This document shows positions 30,531 to 39,326 of a stretch of DNA of 64,000 nucleotides, piece by piece. The DNA comes from Streptomyces alboflavus. Lineage in GTDB: Bacteria > Actinomycetota > Actinomycetes > Streptomycetales > Streptomycetaceae. The translations under genes were made by a program, and so were the position numbers. Positions within the stretch are counted from its first letter, which is position 1. Every line of letters begins with the position of its first letter. The notes beneath the pieces were generated by a model that worked only from the letters and a program-made list of their open reading frames with translations, searched no databases and was not told where the DNA came from. The DNA is taken from the NCBI RefSeq assembly GCF_000716675.1, contig NZ_JNXT01000024.1, positions 45,962-109,961 of the forward strand, given 5' to 3'.

Positions 30531-31673
30531 TCAGGGATTGACCGCGAGCTCCAGGTACGCCGCGAACAGCACCAGGTGCACACCGCCCTGCAGGGGCGTC
30601 GCGCGGCCGGGCACGACCGTGAGGGTGCCGACGAGGACGGTAAGCACGAGGAGCACCATGTGGGTCGAGCTGAGGCCGAGCACGAGCGGCCCGGACAGCC
30701 ACACGGAGGCGATGGCGACGGCGGGGATGGTCAGGCCGATGCTGGCCATCGCCGAGCCCAGGGCCAGGTTCAGGCTGGTCTGGACACGGTTGCGGCGGGC
30801 CGCGCGCACGGCCGCGATGGTCTCGGGGAGCAGCACGAGCAGCGCGATGATCACGCCGACGACGGCGTGCGGCAGACCGGCCGACTCGACGCCCGACTCG
30901 ATGGTGGGCGACACGCCCTTGGCGAGCCCGACGACGCCGATGAGGGCGAGCGCGAGCAGGCCGAGACTGATCAGGGCGGTGCGGGCGGAGGGGCCTTCGG
31001 CGTGGTCGTCCTCGTCGACGACCGCTCCCTCCTTGGTGACCGGCAGGAAGTAGTCGCGGTGCCGCACGGTCTGCGTCGCGACGAACAGGCCGTACAGGAC
31101 GAGGGACGACAGGGCGGCGAAGGTGAGCTGCGCCGTGGAGAACTCCGGTCCGGGCTTGGACGTCGTGAACGTCGGCAGGACCAGGCTGAGCGTGGCCAGG
31201 GTGGCGACGGTCGCGAGCGCGGCGCCGGTGCCCTCGGAGTTGAAGACGGCGACGCGGTGGCGCAGGGCGCCGGTCAGCAGGCAGAGGCCGAGTATGCCGT
31301 TGCAGGTGATCATCACGGCGGCGAAGACGGTGTCGCGGGCCAGCGTGGAGCTCTTGTCGCCGCCGTCGACCATGAGGGTGACGATGAGGGCGACCTCGAT
31401 GATGGTGACCGCGACGGCCAGGACGAGGGAGCCGAAGGGTTCGCCGACGCGGTGCGCGATGACCTCGGCGTGGTGGACCGCGGCGAGCACCGCTCCGGCC
31501 AGTACCGCCGTCACCAGGCCGACGACCACGCCCGGAAGGTCGCGCCCCCAGGTGAGGGCGAGGAGGACGATTCCGAGCACGGGCACGGCGGTCGTCCACC
31601 GTGCGGCGAGTGCCCGGAGCTTAGGGATCATGTTTTCGATGCTGCCCCGCTCACGGGAGGGCCGCGACTTCAT
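30531..31673 (-). CDS. chaA: calcium/cation:proton antiporter (ChaA-like)
   Basis: A 380-residue CaCA-superfamily antiporter with about eleven membrane segments. The two conserved alpha repeats are seen as GEPFGSLVLAVAVTIIEVAL and LLPETIAAVRAA followed by LALGSAMASIGLTIP, each with the ion-binding acidic residue. A short acidic loop (VDEDDHAEGPSA) divides the halves. It is expected to expel Ca2+ (or Na+/K+ at high pH) using the proton gradient. The ATG at 31673 is preceded by AAGGA 4 nt upstream. Downstream of terC on the same strand, suggesting a metal and ion-homeostasis pair, with a hairpin between them. Confidence 0.9.
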   Translation of the reverse strand: MKSRPSRERGSIENMIPKLRALAARWTTAVPVLGIVLLALTWGRDLPGVVVGLVTAVLAGAVLAAVHHAEVIAHRVGEPFGSLVLAVAVTIIEVALIVTLMVDGGDKSSTLARDTVFAAVMITCNGILGLCLLTGALRHRVAVFNSEGTGAALATVATLATLSLVLPTFTTSKPGPEFSTAQLTFAALSSLVLYGLFVATQTVRHRDYFLPVTKEGAVVDEDDHAEGPSARTALISLGLLALALIGVVGLAKGVSPTIESGVESAGLPHAVVGVIIALLVLLPETIAAVRAARRNRVQTSLNLALGSAMASIGLTIPAVAIASVWLSGPLVLGLSSTHMVLLVLTVLVGTLTVVPGRATPLQGGVHLVLFAAYLELAVNP

Positions 31674-31691
31674 AGGTTCCTTTCATGCGGA

Positions 31692-31722
31692 AGCGGTGCA
31701 CGGTCGAGGACCGTGTACCGCT
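31692..31722 (-). terminator. hairpin between terC and the antiporter gene
   Basis: A 14-bp stem with one mismatch/wobble (31692-31705 with 31709-31722) and a GAG loop lies 30 nt after the terC stop and 19 nt before the antiporter start. It could be a terminator for terC or an attenuator in the antiporter leader. Confidence 0.65.
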
Positions 31723-31752
31723 CCGGGGTGGTTCTTCACACAGCCGCCACCG

Positions 31753-32772
31753 TCACGCCTCGATGCTGTCCTTCTGGACGTCGTCCTTGCCGGACCCGTC
31801 GCCGCTGCCGGCCTCGGCGGCGTCGCGCTCCGCCTGCTTCTTGGAGGCCATGAGGCTGGTGATCGTCGTGATGATCAGGACACCGCAGATGACGCCGAGC
31901 GAGACCGGGATGGAGATCTCGGGGACGTGCACGCCGTTCTCGTGCAGGGCGTGCAGCACGAGCTTCACACCGATGAAGCCGAGGATCACCGACAGGCCGT
32001 AGCTCAGGTGGACCAGCTTCTTGAGCAGTCCGCCGATGAGGAAGTACAGCTGCCGCAGACCCATCAGGGCGAAGGCGTTGGCGGTGAAGACGATGTACGG
32101 GTCCTGGGTGAGGCCGAAGATCGCCGGGATGGAGTCCATGGCGAACAGGACGTCGGTGGTGCCGATGGCGAGCATGACGACCATGAGGGGCGTCATGATC
32201 TTCTTGCCGTTCTTCCGGATGAAGAGCTTCGTGCCCTCGTACCGGTCGGAGACGCCGAACTTCTTCTCGATGGACTTCAGGAGGCGGTTCTCCTCCCAGT
32301 CCTCTTCCTCCTCGTCGGCACGCGCCTCCTGGATGAGCTTCCAGGCGGTGTAGATCAGGAACGCGCCGAAGATGTAGAAGACCCAGGAGAAGTTGGCGAT
32401 GACCGCGGCGCCGGCGGCGATGAAGATCGCTCGCAGGACCAGGGCGATCAGCACACCGAACAGCAGCACGCGCTGCTGGAGGTGAGAGGGCACCGAGAAC
32501 TTCGCCATGATCAGGATGAAGACGAAGAGGTTGTCGACGGAGAGCGACTTCTCCGTGATGAAGCCCGCGAAGAACTCGCCGGACGCCTGCGTCTCGCCCG
32601 CGAACAGCAGGCCGAGGCCGAAGAGCACGGCGAGGATGATCCAGACGATCGTCCAGATTCCGGCTTCCTTGATCGACACGTCATGGGGCTTGCGCCCGAT
32701 GAAGAAGTCGACCGCGATCAGGGCACACAGACCGAGAACGGTCGTCACCCACAAGGTCATAGAAACGTCCAC
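31753..32772 (-). CDS. TerC/Alx family membrane protein
   Basis: A 339-residue integral membrane protein of the TerC family, linked to Mn2+ efflux, metalation of exoenzymes and tellurite resistance. It has about eight to nine membrane segments. Signature acidic segments are ALIAVDFFIGRK, ITEKSLSVDNLFVFILIM and IGTTDVLFAMDSIPAIFGL. The C-terminal 30 residues are a charged tail. The GTG at 32772 has GGAGG 4 nt upstream and gives the family N-terminus (DVSMTLWV); an ATG at 32760 is the alternative. It lies next to two TerD-domain genes, a common Ter stress-response neighbourhood. Confidence 0.92.
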   Translation of the reverse strand: MDVSMTLWVTTVLGLCALIAVDFFIGRKPHDVSIKEAGIWTIVWIILAVLFGLGLLFAGETQASGEFFAGFITEKSLSVDNLFVFILIMAKFSVPSHLQQRVLLFGVLIALVLRAIFIAAGAAVIANFSWVFYIFGAFLIYTAWKLIQEARADEEEEDWEENRLLKSIEKKFGVSDRYEGTKLFIRKNGKKIMTPLMVVMLAIGTTDVLFAMDSIPAIFGLTQDPYIVFTANAFALMGLRQLYFLIGGLLKKLVHLSYGLSVILGFIGVKLVLHALHENGVHVPEISIPVSLGVICGVLIITTITSLMASKKQAERDAAEAGSGDGSGKDDVQKDSIEA

Positions 32773-33112
32773 TGCGCCTCCGGCGTCGTACGGCTACTGA
32801 TCAGCGTCGTCGCTGCCGGAGGTCTCTTCCACCCGGGCGCTGTCCGCGCGCCCCGGTCCGACGCCCCGGGACCGATGGCGGTCCGTATTGACGGGTACGT
32901 CTCGTCTGGGAGTACTCCCCTCCGCACGGAGAAGAGTACGCGAAAGACCAAGGTTAGGTAAAGGGACCGGCAAACGAGCACCAAATGACCAGCTCAGAGG
33001 GGTGCGTGGGCACCCGTCAGTCTCTAGGTCGACTTGGCGGCGCCGGCACGGGAGGGGCCGGTGGGACATTTGTCGACTTGGTGACGCGAGGTCGTGCGGA
33101 TGCGCGGAAGCC
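32773..33112. other. intergenic region upstream of terC
   Basis: About 340 bp without a gene. It must contain the leftward terC promoter. I see a perfect palindrome GGGAGTACTCCC (32908-32919), an adjacent CTCCG-CA-CGGAG inverted repeat (32920-32931), and a direct repeat GTCGACTTGG (33028-33037 and 33072-33081). No reading frame here looks coding, and I could not recognise a riboswitch. Confidence 0.5.
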
Positions 33113-33146
33113 CGCGTCCGAGCCCTCGACGGGCGGCTCGGACGCG
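33113..33146 (-). terminator. hairpin terminator after the TerD-fusion gene
   Basis: A perfect 12-bp stem CGCGTCCGAGCC/GGCTCGGACGCG (33113-33124 with 33135-33146) with a 10-nt loop begins 11 nt beyond the stop. Confidence 0.8.
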
Positions 33147-33156
33147 CGGTGGCGGC

Positions 33157-35151
33157 TCAGCGGCTCCCGGTGCGGCGGGCCGCGCCCACGCGGTCGAGGA
33201 CGTGGCCGATGACCTGGCTGCCGGGCGGGGCGAGCGAGGGTTCGTACGTCCACGCGTGACCCACCCACGGGTCCGCGAGGTGGTCCTCAGGGACCGGGGT
33301 GAGGCGCAGCAGGGCCCGCCACAGCGGGTCGAGGAGCGGGCCGTACTCCGAGGCGTCCTCGCGGTCGGCGACCAGCATCAGGTGCACGCCGACGGCGGGG
33401 CCCTCGTCCGCGAGGTAGCGCAGCCGGGTCACGGCGCGGTCGTCGAAGCCGTGCGGGAAGTCGTTGACGATCAGGAGGTGCTCGCCGGTGTCCAGGTCCT
33501 GCGGCAGCGCGTCGGCCATGCCGCCGCGGACCGCCATCTGGACGAGGTCCACGCGCTGGGTGAGCCGTGTGAGCACGGCGGCGGCGCCCGCGGCGCCGGT
33601 CGCGGGCGGCTCGTCCAGGACCCCGGCGCTCACCAGCGGGGCGAACGCGCTCCTGCCGCTGCCCGCGGCGTCGATGATGTGCACGGTGAACGCGCCGGGC
33701 GGATACGAGGCGAGCAGCCGCGCGGCGTGCGCGACGGCGCTGTCCAGGGCGAGGCGGCGCAGCTGGTCGGCGTCCGCGAGGGAGTCCGTGCCGGAGCGGC
33801 CGCTGTCGATCCACAGGCCGCGCTCCAGGGGCAGCCGGACGAGCATGGGGATGCGCAGCTCGGGGCGCTCGGGCAGATGGAGGCCGCCGAGGCGCAGGGC
33901 CATGGGGATCTCCATGGGCGCGCGGTACCCCTGCCAGACCGGGCTCGACCAGTCGGCGAACGCCGGGGGCAGGGCCGGCTCGACGACCTCCGCCTCGGTG
34001 GCGAGCTGGGCGAGGTCCCGGTCGAGGGCGGCCCTGGCCTGGTCGACGAGGTCGCCGTGGCGGGCGCGGGCGGCCTCGCGCGCGGCGTCGCCGGTGCCGC
34101 CGATGCGGCTGCGCGGGTCGGAGAGGACCTTGTCCAGCTCCTGCTCCATGCGGGACTCGGCGAAGTCCACCGCGCTGCGGTACGCCGAGGCGGAGCGGGC
34201 CAGGTCCTCGAACATGCCCCACACCTGGTTGTACAGACGCTCCTCCATGGACCAGCCCGTGGCGTCGCCCGCGACGGGGCGGGCGGGCTGCCCGGGTGCG
34301 GCGGGCGGCGCGGTGGGCGGGGGCGGCGGGGGCGCGCTGGTCTGACGGCGCGGGTGGGTGTAGTTCACGGGGCCGCCGTCGCCGGGCTGCGGGGGCGGGG
34401 TGGCGTCGCCGGCCGCGGGCGCGACGGGCTGCGGGGGCTGGCCGCCGTCGGCGGGCGCGGGGGTGACGGCCTGGGAGGTGGTGTCGGGGCCCGGCTCGGG
34501 TGCCGTGGGCTGGCGGCCGGGGCTCGTGTGGCCCTGGGCGGCGGCGCGCACGCGGGTCTCGTCCGTCGGGCGGGGCGGGGGCGCGGCCACCGAGCGGGCG
34601 AGGCCGCGCGCCACCGCGTCGTTGATGGCGGTCGCGAGCTCCTGGGCCTCGGGCAGGCCCTGGTCGGCGAGCATGTCGGCGAGTCCGCCGGCGTAGCCCT
34701 GGCCGACCGCGCGCACCTTCCAGACGTCCTGCTTGCGATACAGCTCCAGGGCGACGACGGCGGACTCGGCGGACAGGTCCGTGATCGTGTAGCTGGCGAT
34801 CTCGGTGCCGTCGAGTCCGGTGACGGCCACGAAGGGCGCGGCGACGGCGCCGAAGGTGACCGGGCCCGCGACGCCGACGGGCAGCGCGAGCAGCACGTTG
34901 ACCTGGTGCGCGCCGTCCGGCAGCGCGCCCAGGTCGACGGCGAGGCGGTGGTCGGCGGCCGCCTGCCGGGACACTTCGAGTCCGGGCAGGGTGGGGGCAC
35001 CGGGGTGGGCGACCCAGGAGGTGCCGCGCACCTTGCGCCGGTCGTCGCAGAGGGTGGCGCCGGCGACGATCGGCTTTCCGGCCGACACCCGGATCTCTAG
35101 GCGGGTGCCGGGAACCGGATGGTTCTGCCCCCTGACCAGCTCGGCGGTCAT
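33157..35151 (-). CDS. TerD domain fused to a degenerate FtsK-like ATPase domain
   Basis: A 664-residue cytoplasmic protein in three parts. Residues 1-180 are a TerD (Ca2+-binding stress protein) domain with VAVTGLDGTEIASYTI and the VALELYRKQDVWKVRAVGQGYAGGL segment. Residues about 185-300 are a Pro/Ala/Gln-rich linker. The C-terminal half has a helical part, then an FtsK/HerA-like fold: RGLWIDSGRSGTDS in place of Walker A, LLIVNDFPHGFD in the Walker B position and VGVHLMLVADR as the final strand. The canonical GKS/T is missing, so ATP hydrolysis is doubtful. TerD-ATPase fusions are known from Ter stress-response neighbourhoods. The next gene upstream is terD, 97 bp away on the same strand. 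Confidence 0.8.
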   Translation of the reverse strand: MTAELVRGQNHPVPGTRLEIRVSAGKPIVAGATLCDDRRKVRGTSWVAHPGAPTLPGLEVSRQAAADHRLAVDLGALPDGAHQVNVLLALPVGVAGPVTFGAVAAPFVAVTGLDGTEIASYTITDLSAESAVVALELYRKQDVWKVRAVGQGYAGGLADMLADQGLPEAQELATAINDAVARGLARSVAAPPPRPTDETRVRAAAQGHTSPGRQPTAPEPGPDTTSQAVTPAPADGGQPPQPVAPAAGDATPPPQPGDGGPVNYTHPRRQTSAPPPPPPTAPPAAPGQPARPVAGDATGWSMEERLYNQVWGMFEDLARSASAYRSAVDFAESRMEQELDKVLSDPRSRIGGTGDAAREAARARHGDLVDQARAALDRDLAQLATEAEVVEPALPPAFADWSSPVWQGYRAPMEIPMALRLGGLHLPERPELRIPMLVRLPLERGLWIDSGRSGTDSLADADQLRRLALDSAVAHAARLLASYPPGAFTVHIIDAAGSGRSAFAPLVSAGVLDEPPATGAAGAAAVLTRLTQRVDLVQMAVRGGMADALPQDLDTGEHLLIVNDFPHGFDDRAVTRLRYLADEGPAVGVHLMLVADREDASEYGPLLDPLWRALLRLTPVPEDHLADPWVGHAWTYEPSLAPPGSQVIGHVLDRVGAARRTGSR

Positions 35152-35210
35152 CGCGTTCGTTCCCCCTTGGTGTAGGCCCCCTCACCGGGCCTGTGTGCGG
35201 ACTGCCGTCT

Positions 35211-35264
35211 GGGCGGTGGTGCTCGACCGGGCGGTGGTGCGGTGATGCTCAGAGGTGCGGCAGG
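35211..35264 (-). repeat. 18-bp repeats at the terD stop
   Basis: Two clear units start at 35211 and 35229 (both beginning GGGCGGTGGTGC). A third, diverged unit at 35247 holds the terD stop codon (35249-35251). Confidence 0.6.
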
Positions 35265-35827
35265 ATCGACGGCATCAGGTCCTGGAAGGTGCGGCCGTTG
35301 GCGGGGTTGCCGAGGGCGGTCATCTGCCAGCCGGAGCCCGCGCGGTTGACCTTGGCCATGATCTGGGCGGTGTACTGGCCGCCGCCGTCGAGGGTGTAGC
35401 GGGCCAGTTCCTGGCCGTTGGTCTCGTCGACCAGACGGCAGAACGCGTTCTGCACTTCCTGGAAGGTCTGGCCGGTGAAGGAGTTCACCGTGAAGACGAT
35501 CTGGTCGATGTGGACCGGGACGCGCTGCAGGTCGACGAGGATGGCCTCGTCGTCGCCGCCCTGTCCGACGCCGCCGACCAGGTTGTCGCCGGTGTGCCGC
35601 ACGGAGCCGTCGTCGCTGACGAGGTGCCGGAAGAACACCACGTCGACGGGCTGCTTGTCGGCGAACAGGACGGCCGACGCGTCGAGGTCGATCTCACGCG
35701 TGCGGGTGCCGAACAGGCCGCGCCGCGGGGCCGCCTGCCAGCCCAGTCCCATGCGCACCGACGTCAGAGCGCCCCCGTCGTCCTTCTGCAGGCTGATGGC
35801 CTGGCCCTTGGTCATGTTGACCGTCAC
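35249..35827 (-). CDS. TerD family stress protein
   Basis: A 192-residue TerD-domain protein. TerD proteins bind Ca2+ at two acidic loops and are induced in tellurite, metal and differentiation stress. The conserved segments GLFGTRTREIDLDASAVLF, DNLVGGVGQGGDDEAILVDL and ELARYTLDGGGQYTAQIMAKV carry the acidic loops. The GTG at 35827 has AAGGGG 7 nt upstream and is preferred over the ATG four codons later. A 13-bp hairpin ends only 27 nt before the start, so the transcript must start within or read through it. It is followed by the TerD-ATPase fusion and then terC. Confidence 0.93.
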   Translation of the reverse strand: MTVNMTKGQAISLQKDDGGALTSVRMGLGWQAAPRRGLFGTRTREIDLDASAVLFADKQPVDVVFFRHLVSDDGSVRHTGDNLVGGVGQGGDDEAILVDLQRVPVHIDQIVFTVNSFTGQTFQEVQNAFCRLVDETNGQELARYTLDGGGQYTAQIMAKVNRAGSGWQMTALGNPANGRTFQDLMPSILPHL

Positions 35828-35853
35828 GCGCTGTCCCCTTCTCGAACTGCCCT

Positions 35854-35882
35854 GGGCAACCGCCCGCTGCGGGCGGTTGCCC
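35854..35882 (-). terminator. 13-bp perfect hairpin between uvrB and terD
   Basis: GGGCAACCGCCCG (35854-35866), a CTG loop and the exact complement (35870-35882). It lies 71 nt past the uvrB stop and 26 nt before the terD start, so it could be the uvrB terminator or a regulatory stem in the terD leader. Confidence 0.8.
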
Positions 35883-35953
35883 ATCACCCTATGCAGCCCT
35901 GTCCACCGCGCCGCACCCTGCCGGGCACTTTGTGTCGGTGTTGCAACACTGCG

Positions 35954-38122
35954 CTACGCCTGGCCTGCCTCCTTCATCTGCCGCAGTTCCTTCTTCATCT
36001 CCGACACCTCGTCGCGCAGGCGTGCCGCGATCTCGAACTGCAGGTCCGCGGCGGCGGCGCGCATCCGCGCGGTCATCTCCTCGATCTGCTCGGCCAGTTC
36101 GGCGGCGGGCCGGTCCGTGGGCACCGTCTGCGCGGCCTTGCCCTTGGCGGCCTTCCCCGCCGTCCCCGCCTTCGCGCCCTTGGCGGCGGCCGCGCCGCCC
36201 GCCGTGCCGAGCGACGGCACCGGGGCCTTGGCGTTCTTGCCGTCCTTCGACTTGCGGTAGTCGGTGCCGAGGAGTTGCTCCGTGTCGACCTCTTCGCGCG
36301 CGATGGCCGACACGATGTCGTTGATCTTCTTGCGGAGGGGCTGCGGGTCGATGCCCTTCTCCTTGTTGTACGCGATCTGCTTCTCCCGGCGGCGGTTGGT
36401 CTCCTCGATGGCCTTCTCCATCGCCGGGGTGATCTTGTCGGCGTACATGTGGACCTGGCCCGAGACGTTGCGCGCCGCGCGGCCGATCGTCTGGATCAGG
36501 GAGGTGCCGGAGCGCAGGAAGCCCTCCTTGTCGGCGTCCAGGATCGCCACGAGGGAGACCTCGGGCAGGTCCAGGCCCTCCCGGAGGAGGTTGATGCCGA
36601 CCAGGACGTCGTACTCACCGGCGCGCAGCTCGCGCAGGAGCTCGACGCGGCGCAGGGTGTCGACGTCGCTGTGCAGATAGCGGACCTGGATGCCCAGTTC
36701 CAGGAAGTAGTCCGTGAGGTCCTCGGCCATCTTCTTGGTGAGGGTGGTGACCAGGACGCGCTCGTCCTTCTCGGTGCGCTTGCGGATCTCGTGCACCAAG
36801 TCGTCGATCTGCCCCTCGGTGGGCTTGACGACGACTTCGGGGTCGACGAGGCCGGTGGGGCGGATGATCTGCTCCACTGCGCCGTCGGAGCGGGAGAGTT
36901 CGTACGCCCCCGGGGTCGCCGACAGATAGACGGTCTGGCCGATGCGCTGCTGGAACTCCTCCCACTTCAGCGGGCGGTTGTCGAGCGCGGACGGCAGCCG
37001 GAAGCCGTGGTCCACGAGGGTGCGCTTGCGGGAGGCGTCGCCCTCGTACATCGCGCCGATCTGCGGGACCGTGACGTGCGACTCGTCGAGGACGAGCAGG
37101 AAGTCGTCCGGGAAGTAGTCGAGGAGGGTGTGCGGCGGGGTGCCGGGGCCGCGGTCGTCGAAGTGCATCGAGTAGTTCTCGACGCCGGAGCAGGAGCCGA
37201 TCTGGCGGAGCATCTCCAGGTCGTACGTCGTGCGCATGCGCAGCCGCTGGGCCTCCAGCATCTTGCCCTGCTTCTCCAGCTCCGCGAGGCGCTCGGCGAG
37301 CTCCTTCTCGATGCCGTTGATCGCCTTCTCCATGCGCTCGGGGCCCGCTACGTAGTGGGACGCCGGGAAGACGTACAGGTGGTCGTCGTCGCTGATGACC
37401 TCGCCGGTCAGCGGGTGCAGCGTGGAGAGCGCCTCGATCTCGTCGCCGAACATCTCGATGCGCACGGCCAGTTCCTCGTACACCGGGAAGATCTCGATGG
37501 TGTCGCCGCGGACCCGGAAGGTGCCGCGGGTGAAGGCGAGGTCGTTGCGGGTGTACTGGATGTCGACGAAGCGGCGCAGGAGCTGGTCGCGGTCGATCTC
37601 GTCGCCGACCTTGAGCGGGACCATCCGGTCCACGTACTCCTGCGGGGTGCCGAGGCCGTAGATGCAGGAGACGGAGGCGACCACGATGACGTCGCGGCGG
37701 GTGAGCAGGGAGTTCGTCGCGGAGTGGCGCAGGCGCTCGACCTCCTCGTTGATCGAGGAGTCCTTCTCGATGTACGTGTCCGACTGGGGGACGTACGCCT
37801 CGGGCTGGTAGTAGTCGTAGTACGAGACGAAGTACTCGACGGCGTTGTTCGGCAGGAGCTCGCGGAACTCGTTGGCCAGCTGGGCGGCCAGCGTCTTGTT
37901 CGGCGCCATCACGAGCGTGGGGCGCTGGAGCTTCTCGATCATCCACGCGGTGGTGGCCGACTTGCCGGTGCCGGTGGCGCCGAGCAGGACGACGTCCTTC
38001 TCGCCCGCGCGGATGCGCTTCTCCAGGTCGGCGATAGCCGTCGGCTGGTCGCCACTGGGCTGGTACGGGCTGACGACCTCGAAAGGTGCCACCGTGCGTT
38101 CGATCTTCGATACGGGCCGCAT
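35954..38122 (-). CDS. uvrB: excinuclease ABC subunit UvrB
   Basis: Helicase-like damage-verification subunit of nucleotide excision repair. The 722 residues show Walker [17 protein letters not shown] near residue 46, the DNA-gripping beta-hairpin [12 protein letters not shown], the Walker B LVLDESHV, motif [11 protein letters not shown] and the C-terminal UVR helix pair that binds UvrC (final 40 residues). An Ala/Gly/Lys linker of about 40 residues precedes the UVR domain. The ATG at 38122 is chosen because it lies exactly 7 nt after the TACGGT box of a RecA-NDp-type promoter with no Shine-Dalgarno sequence, indicating a leaderless mRNA. The longer open frame upstream is then untranslated. 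Confidence 0.97.
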   Translation of the reverse strand: MRPVSKIERTVAPFEVVSPYQPSGDQPTAIADLEKRIRAGEKDVVLLGATGTGKSATTAWMIEKLQRPTLVMAPNKTLAAQLANEFRELLPNNAVEYFVSYYDYYQPEAYVPQSDTYIEKDSSINEEVERLRHSATNSLLTRRDVIVVASVSCIYGLGTPQEYVDRMVPLKVGDEIDRDQLLRRFVDIQYTRNDLAFTRGTFRVRGDTIEIFPVYEELAVRIEMFGDEIEALSTLHPLTGEVISDDDHLYVFPASHYVAGPERMEKAINGIEKELAERLAELEKQGKMLEAQRLRMRTTYDLEMLRQIGSCSGVENYSMHFDDRGPGTPPHTLLDYFPDDFLLVLDESHVTVPQIGAMYEGDASRKRTLVDHGFRLPSALDNRPLKWEEFQQRIGQTVYLSATPGAYELSRSDGAVEQIIRPTGLVDPEVVVKPTEGQIDDLVHEIRKRTEKDERVLVTTLTKKMAEDLTDYFLELGIQVRYLHSDVDTLRRVELLRELRAGEYDVLVGINLLREGLDLPEVSLVAILDADKEGFLRSGTSLIQTIGRAARNVSGQVHMYADKITPAMEKAIEETNRRREKQIAYNKEKGIDPQPLRKKINDIVSAIAREEVDTEQLLGTDYRKSKDGKNAKAPVPSLGTAGGAAAAKGAKAGTAGKAAKGKAAQTVPTDRPAAELAEQIEEMTARMRAAAADLQFEIAARLRDEVSEMKKELRQMKEAGQA

Positions 38123-38129
38123 GGAACCC

Positions 38130-38152
38130 ACCGTACGACCCCCCACTGACAA
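38130..38152 (-). promoter_or_regulatory. uvrB promoter, RecA-NDp (PafBC) type, leaderless
   Basis: Minus strand: TTGTCAGTGGG, spacer (11 nt from TTGTCA), TACGGT, 7 nt, ATG. It fits the LexA-independent DNA-damage consensus and predicts transcription starting at or next to the start codon. Confidence 0.88.
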
Positions 38153-38163
38153 CGCCCCCGCGC

Positions 38164-39054
38164 TCACCACTTCTGCGGTGTCCGCGCCCCCGTTCTGCGG
38201 CGGATCCTGCGGCCGGGGCGCGACCCCGGGCGACGGGTGACGTGCCCGAGCTGGCGGTCGCCGGAGCGGGGCACGGGGTAGGAGGCGCCGCGCGGGCGGG
38301 CCGCCGCGGCCTTCAGGTCGGCCTTGCCCAGCATCATCAGCGGGTCGAACATCACGATGACACCGGCGAGCAGCAGGAAGGCGAGCGGGCCGACCATGAG
38401 GGGGGCGAGGATCTCGGGGGACGAGTCGCCGGGCGGCGCGGTGGAGCGGCTGTGCAGGTGGACGGTGACGGCGGCCATCCCGGTGTAGTGCATGCCGCTG
38501 ACGGCGAGGCCCATGACGAGGCTGGCGCCGAGGCTCCACAGGAAGCCCCTGATCTGGCCCGCGGCCCACAGGGCGGCGATGGCGGCGACGACGGCGATCA
38601 CCACGGAGGCGGCGACGGTCAGGGTGTTGTACTGGAGCCTGCCGCCGAGGCGCATGCCGGCCATCCCCAGGTAGTGCATCGAGGCGATGCCGAGCCCCGT
38701 GATGGTGCCTCCGGTGAAGAGCGCCGCTCCGCTGGCGCCGCGGTAGCCGACGATGAAGATCCCGACGCCGACCATGACGATGGCGACGGCCAGGCTCGCG
38801 AAGGTCGTCACCCGGTCGTAGTGGATCGGCGTCCCCTCGACGCTGAAGCCCATCATCGCGATGAAGTGCATGGTCCAGATGCCGGACCCGATGGCGGCCG
38901 AGCCGAGCGCGAGCCAGCCGGGCCGCCAGGAGTGCGCGACCAGGAGTGACCGCGTGGTGCAGCGCAGGCCGAGCGCGCCGCCCAGACAGGCCATCAGATA
39001 GGCGATCACCGGCGTGACGAATCCGTAGCTGAAGCCGTCGACCGTGCCCTCCAT
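38164..39054 (-). CDS. MHYT-domain membrane sensor protein
   Basis: A 296-residue integral membrane protein of seven membrane segments with the MHYT repeat: MHFIAMMGF near residue 62, MHYLGMAGM near 126 and MHYTGMAAV near 190. The Met/His residues are proposed to bind copper and sense a diatomic gas or redox state. In many bacteria this domain is fused to GGDEF/EAL domains; here the cytoplasmic tail (about 255-296) is only a short Arg/Pro-rich stretch, so any output partner must be separate. The ATG at 39054 fits the first membrane segment. Divergent from the GDPD gene. A stand-alone sensor or metal-binding protein of unknown role. Confidence 0.9.
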   Translation of the reverse strand: MEGTVDGFSYGFVTPVIAYLMACLGGALGLRCTTRSLLVAHSWRPGWLALGSAAIGSGIWTMHFIAMMGFSVEGTPIHYDRVTTFASLAVAIVMVGVGIFIVGYRGASGAALFTGGTITGLGIASMHYLGMAGMRLGGRLQYNTLTVAASVVIAVVAAIAALWAAGQIRGFLWSLGASLVMGLAVSGMHYTGMAAVTVHLHSRSTAPPGDSSPEILAPLMVGPLAFLLLAGVIVMFDPLMMLGKADLKAAAARPRGASYPVPRSGDRQLGHVTRRPGSRPGRRIRRRTGARTPQKW

Positions 39055-39326
39055 GAGCGGTAGCCCTTCCGCCTGTCGTACCTGGATGTCCCGGATCGCC
39101 CCGTCTGCTCTGACCGACGGCCAGGTGACGGGCCGTCGGCTGAGGTGAGAGTAGGGCTCAGCCGTGAACGCACGACCGATTTTCCGGCAAAGAAGCACGG
39201 GTTCCACGCCTGGGGTCCCCACTTGGGAGGCCGGTGTTCAACGTGTGGCCATCCTGTACCTGTCTGTAGTTGGCCGTGCACTGTCATTCTCAACCGAACC
39301 GTGAGCTCATGACGCGAGGAGAACCC

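Noticed and set aside
32773..32960. yybP-ykoY manganese riboswitch before terC
   Set aside because: The sequence has palindromes but I could not recognise the conserved riboswitch core, so it is not claimed.
33028..33081. Direct repeat GTCGACTTGG as a recombination or att site
   Set aside because: Only 10 bp, no integrase or tRNA nearby, and 44 bp apart; likely chance or a relic duplication.
38122..38160. LexA (SOS) box upstream of uvrB or uvrA
   Set aside because: No GAAC-N4-GTTC-type inverted repeat could be found; the RecA-NDp-like element explains the region better.
39195..39240. PHO box before the GDPD gene
   Set aside because: GGTTCCAC and GGGTCCCC segments resemble degenerate direct repeats, but they lack the GTTCA consensus and spacing.
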